Source of the DNA: a virus
IMG/VR virus record: IMGVR_UViG_3300049911_000029
Location: 1 to 30,995 of that record
Reading direction: 5' to 3' (one strand)
Length of the DNA stretch: 30,995 nt
The notes beneath the pieces are model-generated. The model had not been told where the DNA came from. It did not search any database and was given only the letters and a program-made list of their open reading frames with translations. Shown here piece after piece: positions 21,516 through 29,009 of this stretch. The position numbers were made by a program, and so were the translations under genes. The number at the start of each line of letters is the position of its first letter. Positions within the stretch are counted from its first letter, which is position 1.

Positions 21516-22234
21516 CAAATCCATTTGGCGCTGCGATCACTCCCATCATTCCCATCACCCCAACTCCAACGCCGGTGGGAGGAATTGCGCTGGCTGATTT
21601 GATGCAGCAGTTGGAAGAAGACGTACCGGCGCGAAATAATGCGCCGACGGCTTCACAATACGAGCGCTGCGTCCTGGATGCGTCGCGGGACTTTAGCAAC
21701 CGGTGTGGACGGGTGAAGATTTCCACGCTGGAGGTCCTGGCCGGGACGGGCAATTATGATCTTCCAATGGATTTCTTGAGGATGATCAAGCTGGACAGGT
21801 TGAATAGTTCGAATGGAATCATCAATACGGCACAGGGTTTGATCCCGGCGCCGACGAATTGGAGCGAGAAATATATCATTGCGGGCAGAAAGATCACATT
21901 CGATCCCACGCCGACCTATACTTTGACAAGGTCTATCGAGTACAAAGCGGGTTGGGCGCTGACAGAGGATGAAGGAGATTATACAGAGAGCACTTACGCG
22001 GATATGACCGAAGATGAGAGCCGGATCGTGCTATTGAAGGCGGCGGCGCTGGCGCTGAAGATGCAGGCGAACGCGGTGGCGCTGGATGGATGGCGATATT
22101 CAATCGGGGCCGAGTCGGTGGACAAAACGGGCCAGACGGCAGCCATCGAGGCGCGCCTGTCCGCCGTGGAAAAAGAATATCTTGCGGCGGTGGATGCCTA
22201 TAATGGAAGCGCCATAGGACAAAGCGATGGCTGA
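21512..22234 (+). CDS. Head-tail connector (adaptor-like) protein
   Basis: A 240-aa protein with a proline-rich start (TPIIPITPTPTPVGG) and then 'ALADLMQQLEEDVPARNN' and 'YERCVLDASRDFSNRCGR', the helical layout of head-tail adaptor proteins that dock under the portal (lambda gpW/HK97 gp6 class). The middle ('LAGTGNYDLPMDFLRMIKL') and the helical C-terminus (ALALKMQANAVALDG, then AIEARLSAVEKEYLAA) fit phage adaptor proteins carrying an inserted beta domain. Overlaps with both neighbours suggest coupling. The family is assigned on pattern and position; an exact match cannot be checked here. Confidence 0.6.
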   Translation: MTNPFGAAITPIIPITPTPTPVGGIALADLMQQLEEDVPARNNAPTASQYERCVLDASRDFSNRCGRVKISTLEVLAGTGNYDLPMDFLRMIKLDRLNSSNGIINTAQGLIPAPTNWSEKYIIAGRKITFDPTPTYTLTRSIEYKAGWALTEDEGDYTESTYADMTEDESRIVLLKAAALALKMQANAVALDGWRYSIGAESVDKTGQTAAIEARLSAVEKEYLAAVDAYNGSAIGQSDG

Positions 22235-23321
22235 GCGGCATGCAGTTCCAGCGGATTTCTTCGCACGGCGGACGCATTTTGTGGATCACCTGGCGCCGGT
22301 CTGGAAGGTGATGGATTGGCGGGGGAAATTCTATGTGCCAGATTGTCTTTATGAGTATGCCTTGAGCCAGGATATTCAAGACGTCATGGCGCTCAAGCCA
22401 GTCGAAAGCGACCCGTTGGCGGTGGCGCCGCCGGGAGGATCGCCGCTAGTGACCTGCGCCTATCATGACATGATGCTGGCACAGAAGGCGCGACCACAGC
22501 GGCGACTGATCCTGATGGAGCATGGCGTTGGTTTGGTATTCGGTATCAACCATTCGGGATATGCGGGGGGCTTGGGATTGCGACGGCGGGTGAAATTATT
22601 CCTATCTCCCAATGAATATATCCGGGCGAAGACGGCGAAGAGCCTGCCGCATGCGGCGCAAGTGGTTGTGGGATGTCCGAAGCTGGATGAGTGGGGCCTC
22701 ACCCCCAACCCCTCCCCATTTGCATCCCCAAAATACGGGGACAGGCAAACAGCAAATGGAGAGGGGAGAAAGAAAAGGGGAAAGCCGGTGGTATGTATTT
22801 CATTCCATTGGAATGGGGCGCATATCGAGCCGGAGGCGGGGAGTGCATTCGAGCATTACCGGAAAGTTCTGCCAGAGTTGGCCAGGCAAGCGGATTTCAA
22901 ATTGATCGGGCATGGCCACCCAAAGATCATCGATCTGCTGGCGAATGAATATGAAGAAAATGGTATTGAAGTGGTCAGGGATTTTCGGGAAGTGATGCGG
23001 CGGGCAGATATCTATGTCAATGATTGCAGCTCGACGATGTATGAGTTTCTAACGACCGGTAAGCCGGTAGTCATTATGAATGCGCCGCAGTTCCGCAAAA
23101 ATAAGAACTTTGGCATCCGGTTCTGGCTCTACGTGGACATTGGGTCGCAGGTGGAGGGGCCGGAGGAATTGATCGGAGCCATCGAGGCGACCCTCCAGGA
23201 CCCGATGAAATATCAGGAGGCACGCGAGAAGGCGGTAAAAGATTTATTTCCTTATTTGGGCTGCTCGGCGACGCGGGCGGCGGCAGCCATCCAGGGTTAT
23301 TGCGGGTCTATCTATGGCTAA
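22227..23321 (+). CDS. CDP-glycerol glycerophosphotransferase-like GT-B enzyme
   Basis: A 364-aa protein with a GT-B-like two-domain layout. N-terminal half: 'LILMEHGVGLVFG' and 'KLFLSPNEYIRAKT', then 'VVVGCPKLDEWG'. C-terminal half: 'KPVVCISFHWNG', 'FKLIGHGHP', 'ADIYVNDCSSTMYEFLTTGKPVV'. These resemble the TagF/CDP-glycerol transferase family that transfers glycerol-phosphate or sugars. A 30-residue insertion at 158-186 is encoded by a palindromic element (type B1) exactly between the domains. Finding such a gene within the head operon is unusual; it could modify the virion or host glycans. It overlaps both neighbouring genes, so it is expressed with the structural proteins. Confidence 0.72.
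   Translation: MAERHAVPADFFARRTHFVDHLAPVWKVMDWRGKFYVPDCLYEYALSQDIQDVMALKPVESDPLAVAPPGGSPLVTCAYHDMMLAQKARPQRRLILMEHGVGLVFGINHSGYAGGLGLRRRVKLFLSPNEYIRAKTAKSLPHAAQVVVGCPKLDEWGLTPNPSPFASPKYGDRQTANGEGRKKRGKPVVCISFHWNGAHIEPEAGSAFEHYRKVLPELARQADFKLIGHGHPKIIDLLANEYEENGIEVVRDFREVMRRADIYVNDCSSTMYEFLTTGKPVVIMNAPQFRKNKNFGIRFWLYVDIGSQVEGPEELIGAIEATLQDPMKYQEAREKAVKDLFPYLGCSATRAAAAIQGYCGSIYG
22698..22785 (+). repeat. Palindromic element type B1 (in frame)
   Basis: It begins CCTCACCCCCAACCCC (from 22697). CCCCTCCCCATTTGC (22709-22723) pairs with GCAAATGGAGAGGGG (22752-22766), 14 of 15 positions, with an inner CCCC/GGGG stem. It is read through in frame in the glycosyltransferase as LTPNPSPFASP and a basic tail. 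The left end resembles dispersed repeats I associate with Chloroflexota and some cyanobacterial genomes. Confidence 0.8.
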
Positions 23322-24240
23322 GAAATATTTCGCCTATCGAAACAAGGATAACTTTGCGAGATACGAGCAAGCTCTCCAGGCAGCCGGATTCGAGCCGGTA
23401 GAGGAGCTGGAGCAAGCCGATTGCCTATTCTATGACTACGAGCGCAGAGTTGAAAGAGAAAGAATCGCCCAGTTTTTGCGCTCCAGACCGGGTTTTATCT
23501 ATCCACATACACCCTATTCCTATTGGATTTGGGATGGTATCCGTAAAGCCTTGCCGGTCCAGTGCAATTTCGTGGTATCCGAGGGCGCAAAAATGGGCAT
23601 GCTGGCTTATGGATATCCCTATCGGGTTGAAATTTGCGGATTCCCGCTATGTGAAGTGAGATCTTTCCAACCGGCGGCCGGAAAACGATTGCTTTTCGGA
23701 CCGGCGCATGCCCTGATGAGCACGAAGAAATTATCAATGCCGGAAGATCATGAAATCATGCGAAGAGCGGAAAACTGGATCGTGGAAAACCAGGATCACT
23801 TTGATTCGATTGTCTTCCGATGCATGGGAGGCCCGGAATTATATGGATTGGAGAGGCGGAAAGGGACGCGCATCCATTATGACGATATTTCAAATCACGA
23901 GTTGAATACTGCTTCAGCGCTCGAAGCAATCGGGAATGCCGATATCCTCATCGCGATCAATACACTGGCCTACCTGGGTTTGGCGGCAGGCAAGGCGATC
24001 ATCATGTACGGGTGTGAGGGAGTTCCCCATAATTCCAGGAATTATGTTCGAAATTATCAACTCTACCGGAAGCATTATACCTATCCATTGGATTTGTTCC
24101 GGATGAATGTGGATGAGGTGATCGAGGCTGGCAGGAGCGAAAGGGCGGATGTGGCGGAATGGAAACGATTGAACATCGGCAAATCTTTCAACCCTGATAA
24201 ATTCATCTCGGTGGTAAGGGAGTGTCTGAGCAAATGTTAA
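23314..24240 (+). CDS. Glycosyltransferase-like protein
   Basis: A 308-aa protein with a GT-B flavour but no exact family. N-terminus: 'ALQAAGFEPVEELEQADCLF'; middle: 'RLLFGPAHALMS' and 'FDSIVFRCMGGPELYGL'; C-terminal half: 'IGNADILIAINTLAYLGLAA' then 'GKAIIMYGCEGVPHNS', which looks like the donor-binding part of a nucleotide-sugar transferase. It overlaps the preceding transferase gene by eight bases, so the two are coupled and probably act in one pathway. Substrate unknown. It has no palindromic insertion. An alternative is a non-catalytic partner of the first enzyme. Confidence 0.5.
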   Translation: MAKKYFAYRNKDNFARYEQALQAAGFEPVEELEQADCLFYDYERRVERERIAQFLRSRPGFIYPHTPYSYWIWDGIRKALPVQCNFVVSEGAKMGMLAYGYPYRVEICGFPLCEVRSFQPAAGKRLLFGPAHALMSTKKLSMPEDHEIMRRAENWIVENQDHFDSIVFRCMGGPELYGLERRKGTRIHYDDISNHELNTASALEAIGNADILIAINTLAYLGLAAGKAIIMYGCEGVPHNSRNYVRNYQLYRKHYTYPLDLFRMNVDEVIEAGRSERADVAEWKRLNIGKSFNPDKFISVVRECLSKC

Positions 24241-24554
24241 ACGATGGCGACCGGGCGCAGATGCAGAAAGATTTTCAGTCCATTCTCGAGGACCGGGAGG
24301 CAAGTATTGTGATCCACCGCGGCGAGACGACGCTGGCGGCGCAATCTGTGCGGATTGCCGGGCTTTCGAGCCATAGCATGGCACGCGGGGAAGCCAGCCG
24401 GGAGATGCGGGCGGGGATCATCGTGTGCGGAGCGCCGGATCTGGATATTGCGGTGGATGATCGTTTCAATATCGCTGGCAACGTATACCGGGTGCGATTC
24501 ATCCGCCCCAACCGGGATGCCGGGACACAGGCAGAAGTGGAAGTGATCGAATGA
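24234..24554 (+). CDS. Head closure (stopper) protein
   Basis: A 106-aa protein with the short beta-barrel pattern of head-closure proteins: 'ASIVIHRGETTLAAQSVRI', 'RAGIIVCGAPDLDIAVDDRF' and 'IAGNVYRVRFIRPNR' followed by 'EVEVIE'. Such proteins seal the portal below the adaptor after packaging. I prefer ATG 24234, inside the end of the upstream gene; GTG 24222 is an alternative, but AAGGGAG is too close to it. Its stop overlaps the next ATG. Confidence 0.65.
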   Translation: MLNDGDRAQMQKDFQSILEDREASIVIHRGETTLAAQSVRIAGLSSHSMARGEASREMRAGIIVCGAPDLDIAVDDRFNIAGNVYRVRFIRPNRDAGTQAEVEVIE

Positions 24555-24985
24555 AAACGGGATTTGAATGGGTCGTGCCGCCGGAGAAACTGGCAGAGGC
24601 AATCGGGGCTTATGAATTGCGCTGCCGGGTGGCGCTGTATGCGGCGGCCAACGCCTGGGGACAGAAGAACCAGGATGACGCCAGATTAAGCGCCGGCTGG
24701 GAGGATCGGACGGGGGCGGCCAGGTCTGGATTGTTCTTTGCGGTGGATGGGTTCGGGATGGGGATGGTGCAGGGCGAGGTGGAGGGGGACGCAAAGGCAT
24801 TGATGAGCGATACGGCGGTGGTACAGGGCGATGAGAATACCTTGATCATTACGCTGGCACACACCGTTTTTTACGGCAAGTATTTGGAGTTATCCAACGG
24901 CGGACGATATGCCATCATCCTATCCACGCTCGAGCGCAACCTGCCCGAACTGGAGAAATTGATACAGCAATCCTATGGACATTAG
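24551..24985 (+). CDS. Neck / tail-completion protein (HK97 gp10-like)
   Basis: A 144-aa protein with the family layout: an N-terminal helix ('LAEAIGAYELRCRVALYAAAN'), 'SAGWEDRTGAARSGLF', a beta region, then 'ITLAHTVFYGKYLELSNGG' and a terminal helix ('ILSTLERNLPELEKLIQQ'). Proteins of this class join head and tail. It overlaps its neighbours on both sides, four bases upstream and eleven downstream, consistent with a tightly coupled neck-portal block. Confidence 0.72.
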   Translation: MKTGFEWVVPPEKLAEAIGAYELRCRVALYAAANAWGQKNQDDARLSAGWEDRTGAARSGLFFAVDGFGMGMVQGEVEGDAKALMSDTAVVQGDENTLIITLAHTVFYGKYLELSNGGRYAIILSTLERNLPELEKLIQQSYGH

Positions 24986-26273
24986 AGCGACCATCCGAAC
25001 ATTATTCAAGCGGAGCCAGGCGGCTGAGGGGCAGGTGAGCAGCAATCTGGCCATTGCCCCGGCCGACATGACCAGCCTGGCGGCGCGCTTCAAGGCCGAA
25101 ACCGAACGCAGGCGGATCGTGGAGACCTGCCGGCGCATGTACCGGACGGACCCACGGGTGAAGAAGACCCACCGGGCCATGGCCAGGGATATCGTGCGGG
25201 GCGGGTTCGTACTCCGTACGGAAAACGAGGAAGCCTTGCGGATTGCCATGGATCTCGAAATGCGGCTGGCGCTGGACGGCCGCCTGGATGATTACGTGCG
25301 CCTGGCGGCGCGAGATGGCGACCTGTTCTTGCAAGTGGTGATCAACGAAACCCTGGAGATCATGGATATCAGCCGAAAACCGACGCTGCATACCCACCGG
25401 GCCAGCAATCAGGCGGACGAGTTCGATAACCCGGAGAAGGCTTACTGGATGGGGGAGAGCATCTATTCGCAGGAAGCCCCCGCCGGGGCGACCTGGTTTG
25501 CCGATTGGGAGATCATCCATGCCCGCTGGGAGCACGATGAGGGCGAACGGTACGGCTCGCCGATGTTCGCGGCGGCGACGGCGGCTTTCAAACGGGTGGA
25601 GGAAGGCGAACTGGACATTGCCGTGCGGCGCAAGGTGGGCGCCGGGCGGATCGTGGCGCACGTGGTGGAAGGGGCGGGCGAGGGCGACCTGAAGGCTTAC
25701 AAGGCCGAGAATAAACCGGCGCTGGATAATCCCTTTGCGGCGGTCAGCCATTATTTTTTCAATAAGAAAGGCACCCTCGAGGTGCACGAAGGGGACGCCA
25801 CCCTACCGTTGATCGGCGACGTGGAGCACCACATTGCGACGATGTTTACGGCCGGTGAGACGCCGATGGAATTGATCGCCTATGGCCAGGGCCTGAACCG
25901 GGACGTACTGGGTGAGAAAAAGGAAGAATACGACGAGACGCTGGACGAGCTGCGCAAATGGGTGAACGAGGAGATCCTGCGCCCGCTGCTGGAACGTCAA
26001 TGGCTGCTGAAGGGGATTCTCCCCGCTTCGGTGAAATATACGCTAGAATGGCGCTCGAAGCAACTGGCCAAGGCGATGGACATCCGGGACATTGCGGATG
26101 CGGCCATGCGGCTGCGCATCCTGAACGTGCCGGAGCCGGTGGTGAAGGGCATCCTGGCGAAGTTCCTACCGGGGGTGGACCTGGCGGACCTGGCCGGGGA
26201 CGAAACCGGTACAGGCAATGATGCCGAGCAGATGGCGGCGATCATGCAGCAGATGCGGGGAGGGTTGGCATGA
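24975..26273 (+). CDS. Portal protein
   Basis: A 432-aa protein with portal features: N-terminal 'RRIVETCRRMYRTDPRVKK', wing region 'RLAARDGDLFLQVVIN', 'WEIIHARWEHDEGERYGSP', stem-like 'VRRKVGAGRIVAHVVEG', and C-terminal helical 'WVNEEILRPLLERQWLLKG'. It would form the dodecameric ring through which DNA enters. The usual place is right after the large terminase; here it follows the capsid, fibre, connector, glycosyltransferase and neck genes. The C-terminus (GDETGTGNDAEQMAAIMQQM) is typical of the family. It overlaps the neck gene by 11 bases. A degenerate GTGAATG repeat follows the stop (about 26275-26303). Confidence 0.85.
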   Translation: MDIRATIRTLFKRSQAAEGQVSSNLAIAPADMTSLAARFKAETERRRIVETCRRMYRTDPRVKKTHRAMARDIVRGGFVLRTENEEALRIAMDLEMRLALDGRLDDYVRLAARDGDLFLQVVINETLEIMDISRKPTLHTHRASNQADEFDNPEKAYWMGESIYSQEAPAGATWFADWEIIHARWEHDEGERYGSPMFAAATAAFKRVEEGELDIAVRRKVGAGRIVAHVVEGAGEGDLKAYKAENKPALDNPFAAVSHYFFNKKGTLEVHEGDATLPLIGDVEHHIATMFTAGETPMELIAYGQGLNRDVLGEKKEEYDETLDELRKWVNEEILRPLLERQWLLKGILPASVKYTLEWRSKQLAKAMDIRDIADAAMRLRILNVPEPVVKGILAKFLPGVDLADLAGDETGTGNDAEQMAAIMQQMRGGLA

Positions 26274-26316
26274 AAGTGAATGGTGAATGGGAAATGGTGA
26301 ATAGGAGACGTGAAGC

Positions 26317-27477
26317 ATGGATGTGATGAAATTGCGGCTGGACCAGCTCTATAAGGCACAGCAGGCGGCGCTGATGCGGATGCAACTCTGGTTCACGGGC
26401 GAGACGCACCGGCGGATGCTGGAATTTACGCGGCAGTCGCGAGCAATGATCCTGGAGGCGGGCGGGGCGGAGGGGAAATTCGATGGGACGAAGGCGTTCC
26501 TGGCGCAGTCAGACTTGATGCTGGCCTGGAGCGATACGTTTGCCGGATGGATGCGGTTGATGGAGAAGACACGCCAGGAGGCGGCCAGTCTGCCGTTTGG
26601 GGTGCTGGCGGTGTATCACGAGAAGTTGGTGAGGCCGGTGGCGGAGAAAGCCCCCCTGCGCCCTGGCGGGCGCGTCCCCCCATCTGCTACGCAGATAGGG
26701 GGACAGTTAAGGGAGGCGGTGAAGGATTCAGTATATAAGCCGCAGTTGCGGGCGATCTTACAGGCGGCGGACGACTGGAGGGTCGAGGGATTGGGTCTCT
26801 CGGCGCGCATCTGGAAACTGGACCGGGAGACGCGGGACGGGATCAACCGGGTGATCATGCAGGGATTGACGGAACAGCAGAGCGCCTGGGATGTTGCGAA
26901 GAACCTGGAGCAGTATTTGGGGGCAGACGCCGACCTGCCGAGATGGACCAAGACCAGGATATATGGCCTGACCAAGGCGGATATCGCCAGCGGGGCGCGG
27001 ACCGGACTGGTCCAGGATGCGGCCGGGCGCAGCCAGGACGTATCCTACAATGCGCTGCGGCTGGCGCGTACGGAAATCCAGCGAGTGCATCACCTGGCGA
27101 ACGACCAACAGATGGCCCAGATGCCCTGGATCGAGCAAGAGAAGATCAATCTATCGCCAAGCCATCCGGGATCGGATGAATGCGATGATGCGGCAGATGG
27201 CGGCGAGAATGGAGATGGAGTCTATCCGAAAGGCGATATCGAGTTGCCCTTGCATCCAAACTGTCTATGCTTCAAGACGGCGGTACAAGACTTAGCGGCT
27301 TTTGGCGACAACCTGAGCCAATGGGTGCGGACGGGGCAGGGATTCCCGGCCATGGACCAATATGCGAGCGATTTGGGCGTGGATCTGGACAGCAGCCTAA
27401 TGGAGAGACCAACGGCTCAGGCATTGGCAGCCTGGATCGATGGCAGCCAGGAAGAGATCGATGCGAGGATGAAATGA
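26317..27477 (+). CDS. MuF-like minor head protein
   Basis: A 386-aa protein. The C-terminal half has the phage Mu F / SPP1 gp7 signature: 'ALRLARTEIQRVHH' (from residue 246), 'SHPGSDECDDAADGG' and 'GDIELPLHPNCLCF' (His313, Cys316), probably a metal or disulfide-supported fold. The N-terminal part is helical. It is a minor head protein often made next to the portal, as here, and may enter with the DNA. Element A5 (residues 112-129, 'APLRPGGRVPPSATQIGG') is inserted between the two parts. AGGAG lies about ten bases before the ATG. No toxin domain is fused at its end. Its stop overlaps the next ATG. Confidence 0.85.
   Translation: MDVMKLRLDQLYKAQQAALMRMQLWFTGETHRRMLEFTRQSRAMILEAGGAEGKFDGTKAFLAQSDLMLAWSDTFAGWMRLMEKTRQEAASLPFGVLAVYHEKLVRPVAEKAPLRPGGRVPPSATQIGGQLREAVKDSVYKPQLRAILQAADDWRVEGLGLSARIWKLDRETRDGINRVIMQGLTEQQSAWDVAKNLEQYLGADADLPRWTKTRIYGLTKADIASGARTGLVQDAAGRSQDVSYNALRLARTEIQRVHHLANDQQMAQMPWIEQEKINLSPSHPGSDECDDAADGGENGDGVYPKGDIELPLHPNCLCFKTAVQDLAAFGDNLSQWVRTGQGFPAMDQYASDLGVDLDSSLMERPTAQALAAWIDGSQEEIDARMK
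26651..26703 (+). repeat. Double-hairpin palindromic element, copy A5 (in frame)
   Basis: CCCCCC run, hairpin GCGCCC-tggc-GGGCGC, then CCCCCCATCTGC paired with GCAGATAGGGGG around loop TAC. Inside the MuF-like gene it encodes PLRPGGRVP...QIGG in the same phase as the other copies. Confidence 0.9.
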
Positions 27478-27911
27478 GTTTGCAGGACGATATACGCGCG
27501 GCGATGGAGATAGATGAGACACTGGCGGAACTGCTGACCGGCGGGATCCATACCGGCGTGGAGATCACCCGGCAGGAGATGCCGGGGGCCTTCGATGAGG
27601 TGAGCGAGATCCTGCCATGCGCATTGGTCAAGGCGCCGACGACGGTGCCGACCGGGCCCTACATCGACTCGGCTCGGACGACGATCCAAATCTATTTCTA
27701 CCAGCGGGCCGGGACGGAAGTCATCGGATCGGCGATGAGGCGGACGGTGGCGTTGCTGAACGGATCGAAGCCGAGGAGAGGAATGTGGCAGATGAATTTT
27801 GCCGACCAGGTGGAGGATGCGCGTGATGACGGCCTGGAATGCAGCCTGGGCGTGGCACGCTTCTGGGCGGTACGGAAAATGATGGAGGAGGCAGAGGATG
27901 AAGGAAGTTAG
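27474..27911 (+). CDS. Tail terminator / tail-completion protein
   Basis: A 145-aa protein starting MSLQDDIRAAMEIDETLAEL, with 'LPCALVKAPTTVPTGPYI' and 'TTIQIYFYQRAGTEVIGSA', the pattern of DUF3168/gpU-like tail terminators. ATG 27474 overlaps the MuF stop (ATGA); the longer frame from 27267 lies inside the MuF gene. These proteins cap the tail tube and let it join the head. Position between the head and tail genes fits. An acidic tail ends MMEEAEDEGS. Confidence 0.65.
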   Translation: MSLQDDIRAAMEIDETLAELLTGGIHTGVEITRQEMPGAFDEVSEILPCALVKAPTTVPTGPYIDSARTTIQIYFYQRAGTEVIGSAMRRTVALLNGSKPRRGMWQMNFADQVEDARDDGLECSLGVARFWAVRKMMEEAEDEGS

Positions 27912-27916
27912 GCTGC

Positions 27917-27963
27917 CCATCCCCAACCCTTCCCCCATTTCAAAAACGGAAATAGGGGAAGGG
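27917..27963 (+). repeat. Palindromic element type B2 (intergenic)
   Basis: CCCTTCCCCCATTTC (27927-27941) pairs with GAAATAGGGGAAGGG (27949-27963) with one mismatch and a 7-base loop. It fills the 69-bp gap before the next gene, and its purine-rich right end runs into AAGGAG, the binding site at 27969-27974. Confidence 0.75.
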
Positions 27964-27980
27964 AGAAAAAGGAGATTGAT

Positions 27981-28313
27981 ATGAAATTGAAATTCAACGG
28001 ACCGAGAGTAGTGATCAGGCAAATGGGCGAGGTGGTATGGGGCCCGGAAAACCATTATATCGCCGAGACGCCGGTGGCCATGGCGGCCGATTTGCTGACC
28101 AGCCCCGGAGACGAATTCACGATCGTCGAGGCGGATCGGTCGGAGCTTGCGGAATTGGGGCGGCTGCTGGGCGTCCCGTTGGCGAAAATCATGCAACGAT
28201 TCGGCGGACAATTGCCGAAACAACCCGCAGTTGATGCGGTCCTTCTCTCTCCAGCGCCCATAAAACAGCGCAGGAGAGGCAAACAAAATCTTTCGGAGGT
28301 GAAAGATGACTAA
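27981..28313 (+). CDS. Hypothetical tail-region protein (110 aa)
   Basis: A 110-aa protein starting MKLKFNGPRVVIRQMGEVVW, then 'HYIAETPVAMAADLLTSPGD' and a helical segment 'LAELGRLLGVPLAKIMQR', ending in a basic and acidic tail. AAGGAG lies six bases before the ATG. It sits between tail terminator and tail tube and overlaps the latter by eight bases. No family is recognised; a minor tail protein is the most natural guess from position. Confidence 0.55.
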   Translation: MKLKFNGPRVVIRQMGEVVWGPENHYIAETPVAMAADLLTSPGDEFTIVEADRSELAELGRLLGVPLAKIMQRFGGQLPKQPAVDAVLLSPAPIKQRRRGKQNLSEVKDD

Positions 28314-28848
28314 CTTTGGCGATAAGCCCTTTAGCTTGAATGAAGTGAAATTGACCAACCTGGCCAATACGGTGCAGGTGGACCTGCCAACTCCGCAGGT
28401 ATTGTCATTCTCGGAGCGGGTGATCTCCGAGGAATTGGCGGGCGGTGGCAAGATCGCGGCCGTGGCGACGCAAAGCATCGGAGTGGATTGGAGCCTGGGA
28501 GGGGGCGGGATCAGCCTGGAGGCTTATGCCCTGCTGACCGGCCGGACGGTTTCGAGTGTGGGCTCCACACCCAACCAGACCAAGACGTTGACCGGCGATA
28601 ACCCGAAGTCCTTCCCCTATATCCGCATCTACGGAAAGAGCCTGGGCGAGGGTGACGACGATGTCCATTGCAAGATCTACAAGGCCAAGTTGACGAAGGC
28701 CATGGAGGGCCGGTTCGAATATGGCAAATTCTTCATCACGAGTTGCAACGGGATCGGCGTGGCAGACAGTTCCGGGAAGGCCTACGAGTTCGTGCAGAAC
28801 GAGACGGCCGCCGACCTGCCGGATGCCGAGGGAGGCTCGGGATCATAA
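28306..28848 (+). CDS. Major tail tube protein
   Basis: A 180-aa protein rich in beta-strand pattern and glycine: 'DKPFSLNEVKLTNLANTVQV', 'GVDWSLGGGGISLEAYALL', 'FPYIRIYGKSLGEGDDDVHC' and 'KIYKAKLTKAMEGRFEYGKF'. Length, Ig- or gpV-like pattern and position before the tail chaperones and tape measure fit a siphovirus tail tube. It starts eight bases inside the previous gene. No sheath gene is seen in the window, which supports a non-contractile tail. A palindromic repeat follows it. Confidence 0.75.
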   Translation: MTNFGDKPFSLNEVKLTNLANTVQVDLPTPQVLSFSERVISEELAGGGKIAAVATQSIGVDWSLGGGGISLEAYALLTGRTVSSVGSTPNQTKTLTGDNPKSFPYIRIYGKSLGEGDDDVHCKIYKAKLTKAMEGRFEYGKFFITSCNGIGVADSSGKAYEFVQNETAADLPDAEGGSGS

Positions 28849-28873
28849 GCCCATTATCGGCGGAGTCGATATA

Positions 28874-28981
28874 CCCCCATTTGGGTTTCGATGGTCTCGA
28901 TACGGCGGGGTCTCGATATGACGGAAGAACATCGTCTACTCGACCACCGAATGCCTACTCGACCACCGTACCCAATGGGGG
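28874..28981. repeat. REP-like palindromic element (type C)
   Basis: Outer arms CCCCCATTTGGGT (28874-28886) and ACCCAATGGGGG (28970-28981) pair with one bulge. Inside, GGTCTCGATA occurs twice (28893, 28909) and CTACTCGACCACCG twice (28936, 28955), the two halves of a commonly seen REP hairpin. It fills most of the 161-bp gap between the tail tube and chaperone genes. No reading frame of note crosses it. Confidence 0.75.
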
Positions 28982-29009
28982 GATGGGAAGTGTTGAAGGA
29001 GAGTGAAAT

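Noticed and set aside
26275-26303. GTGAATG-type simple repeat between portal and MuF genes
   Set aside because: Short and degenerate; it looks like ordinary spacer with a binding site rather than a functional repeat.
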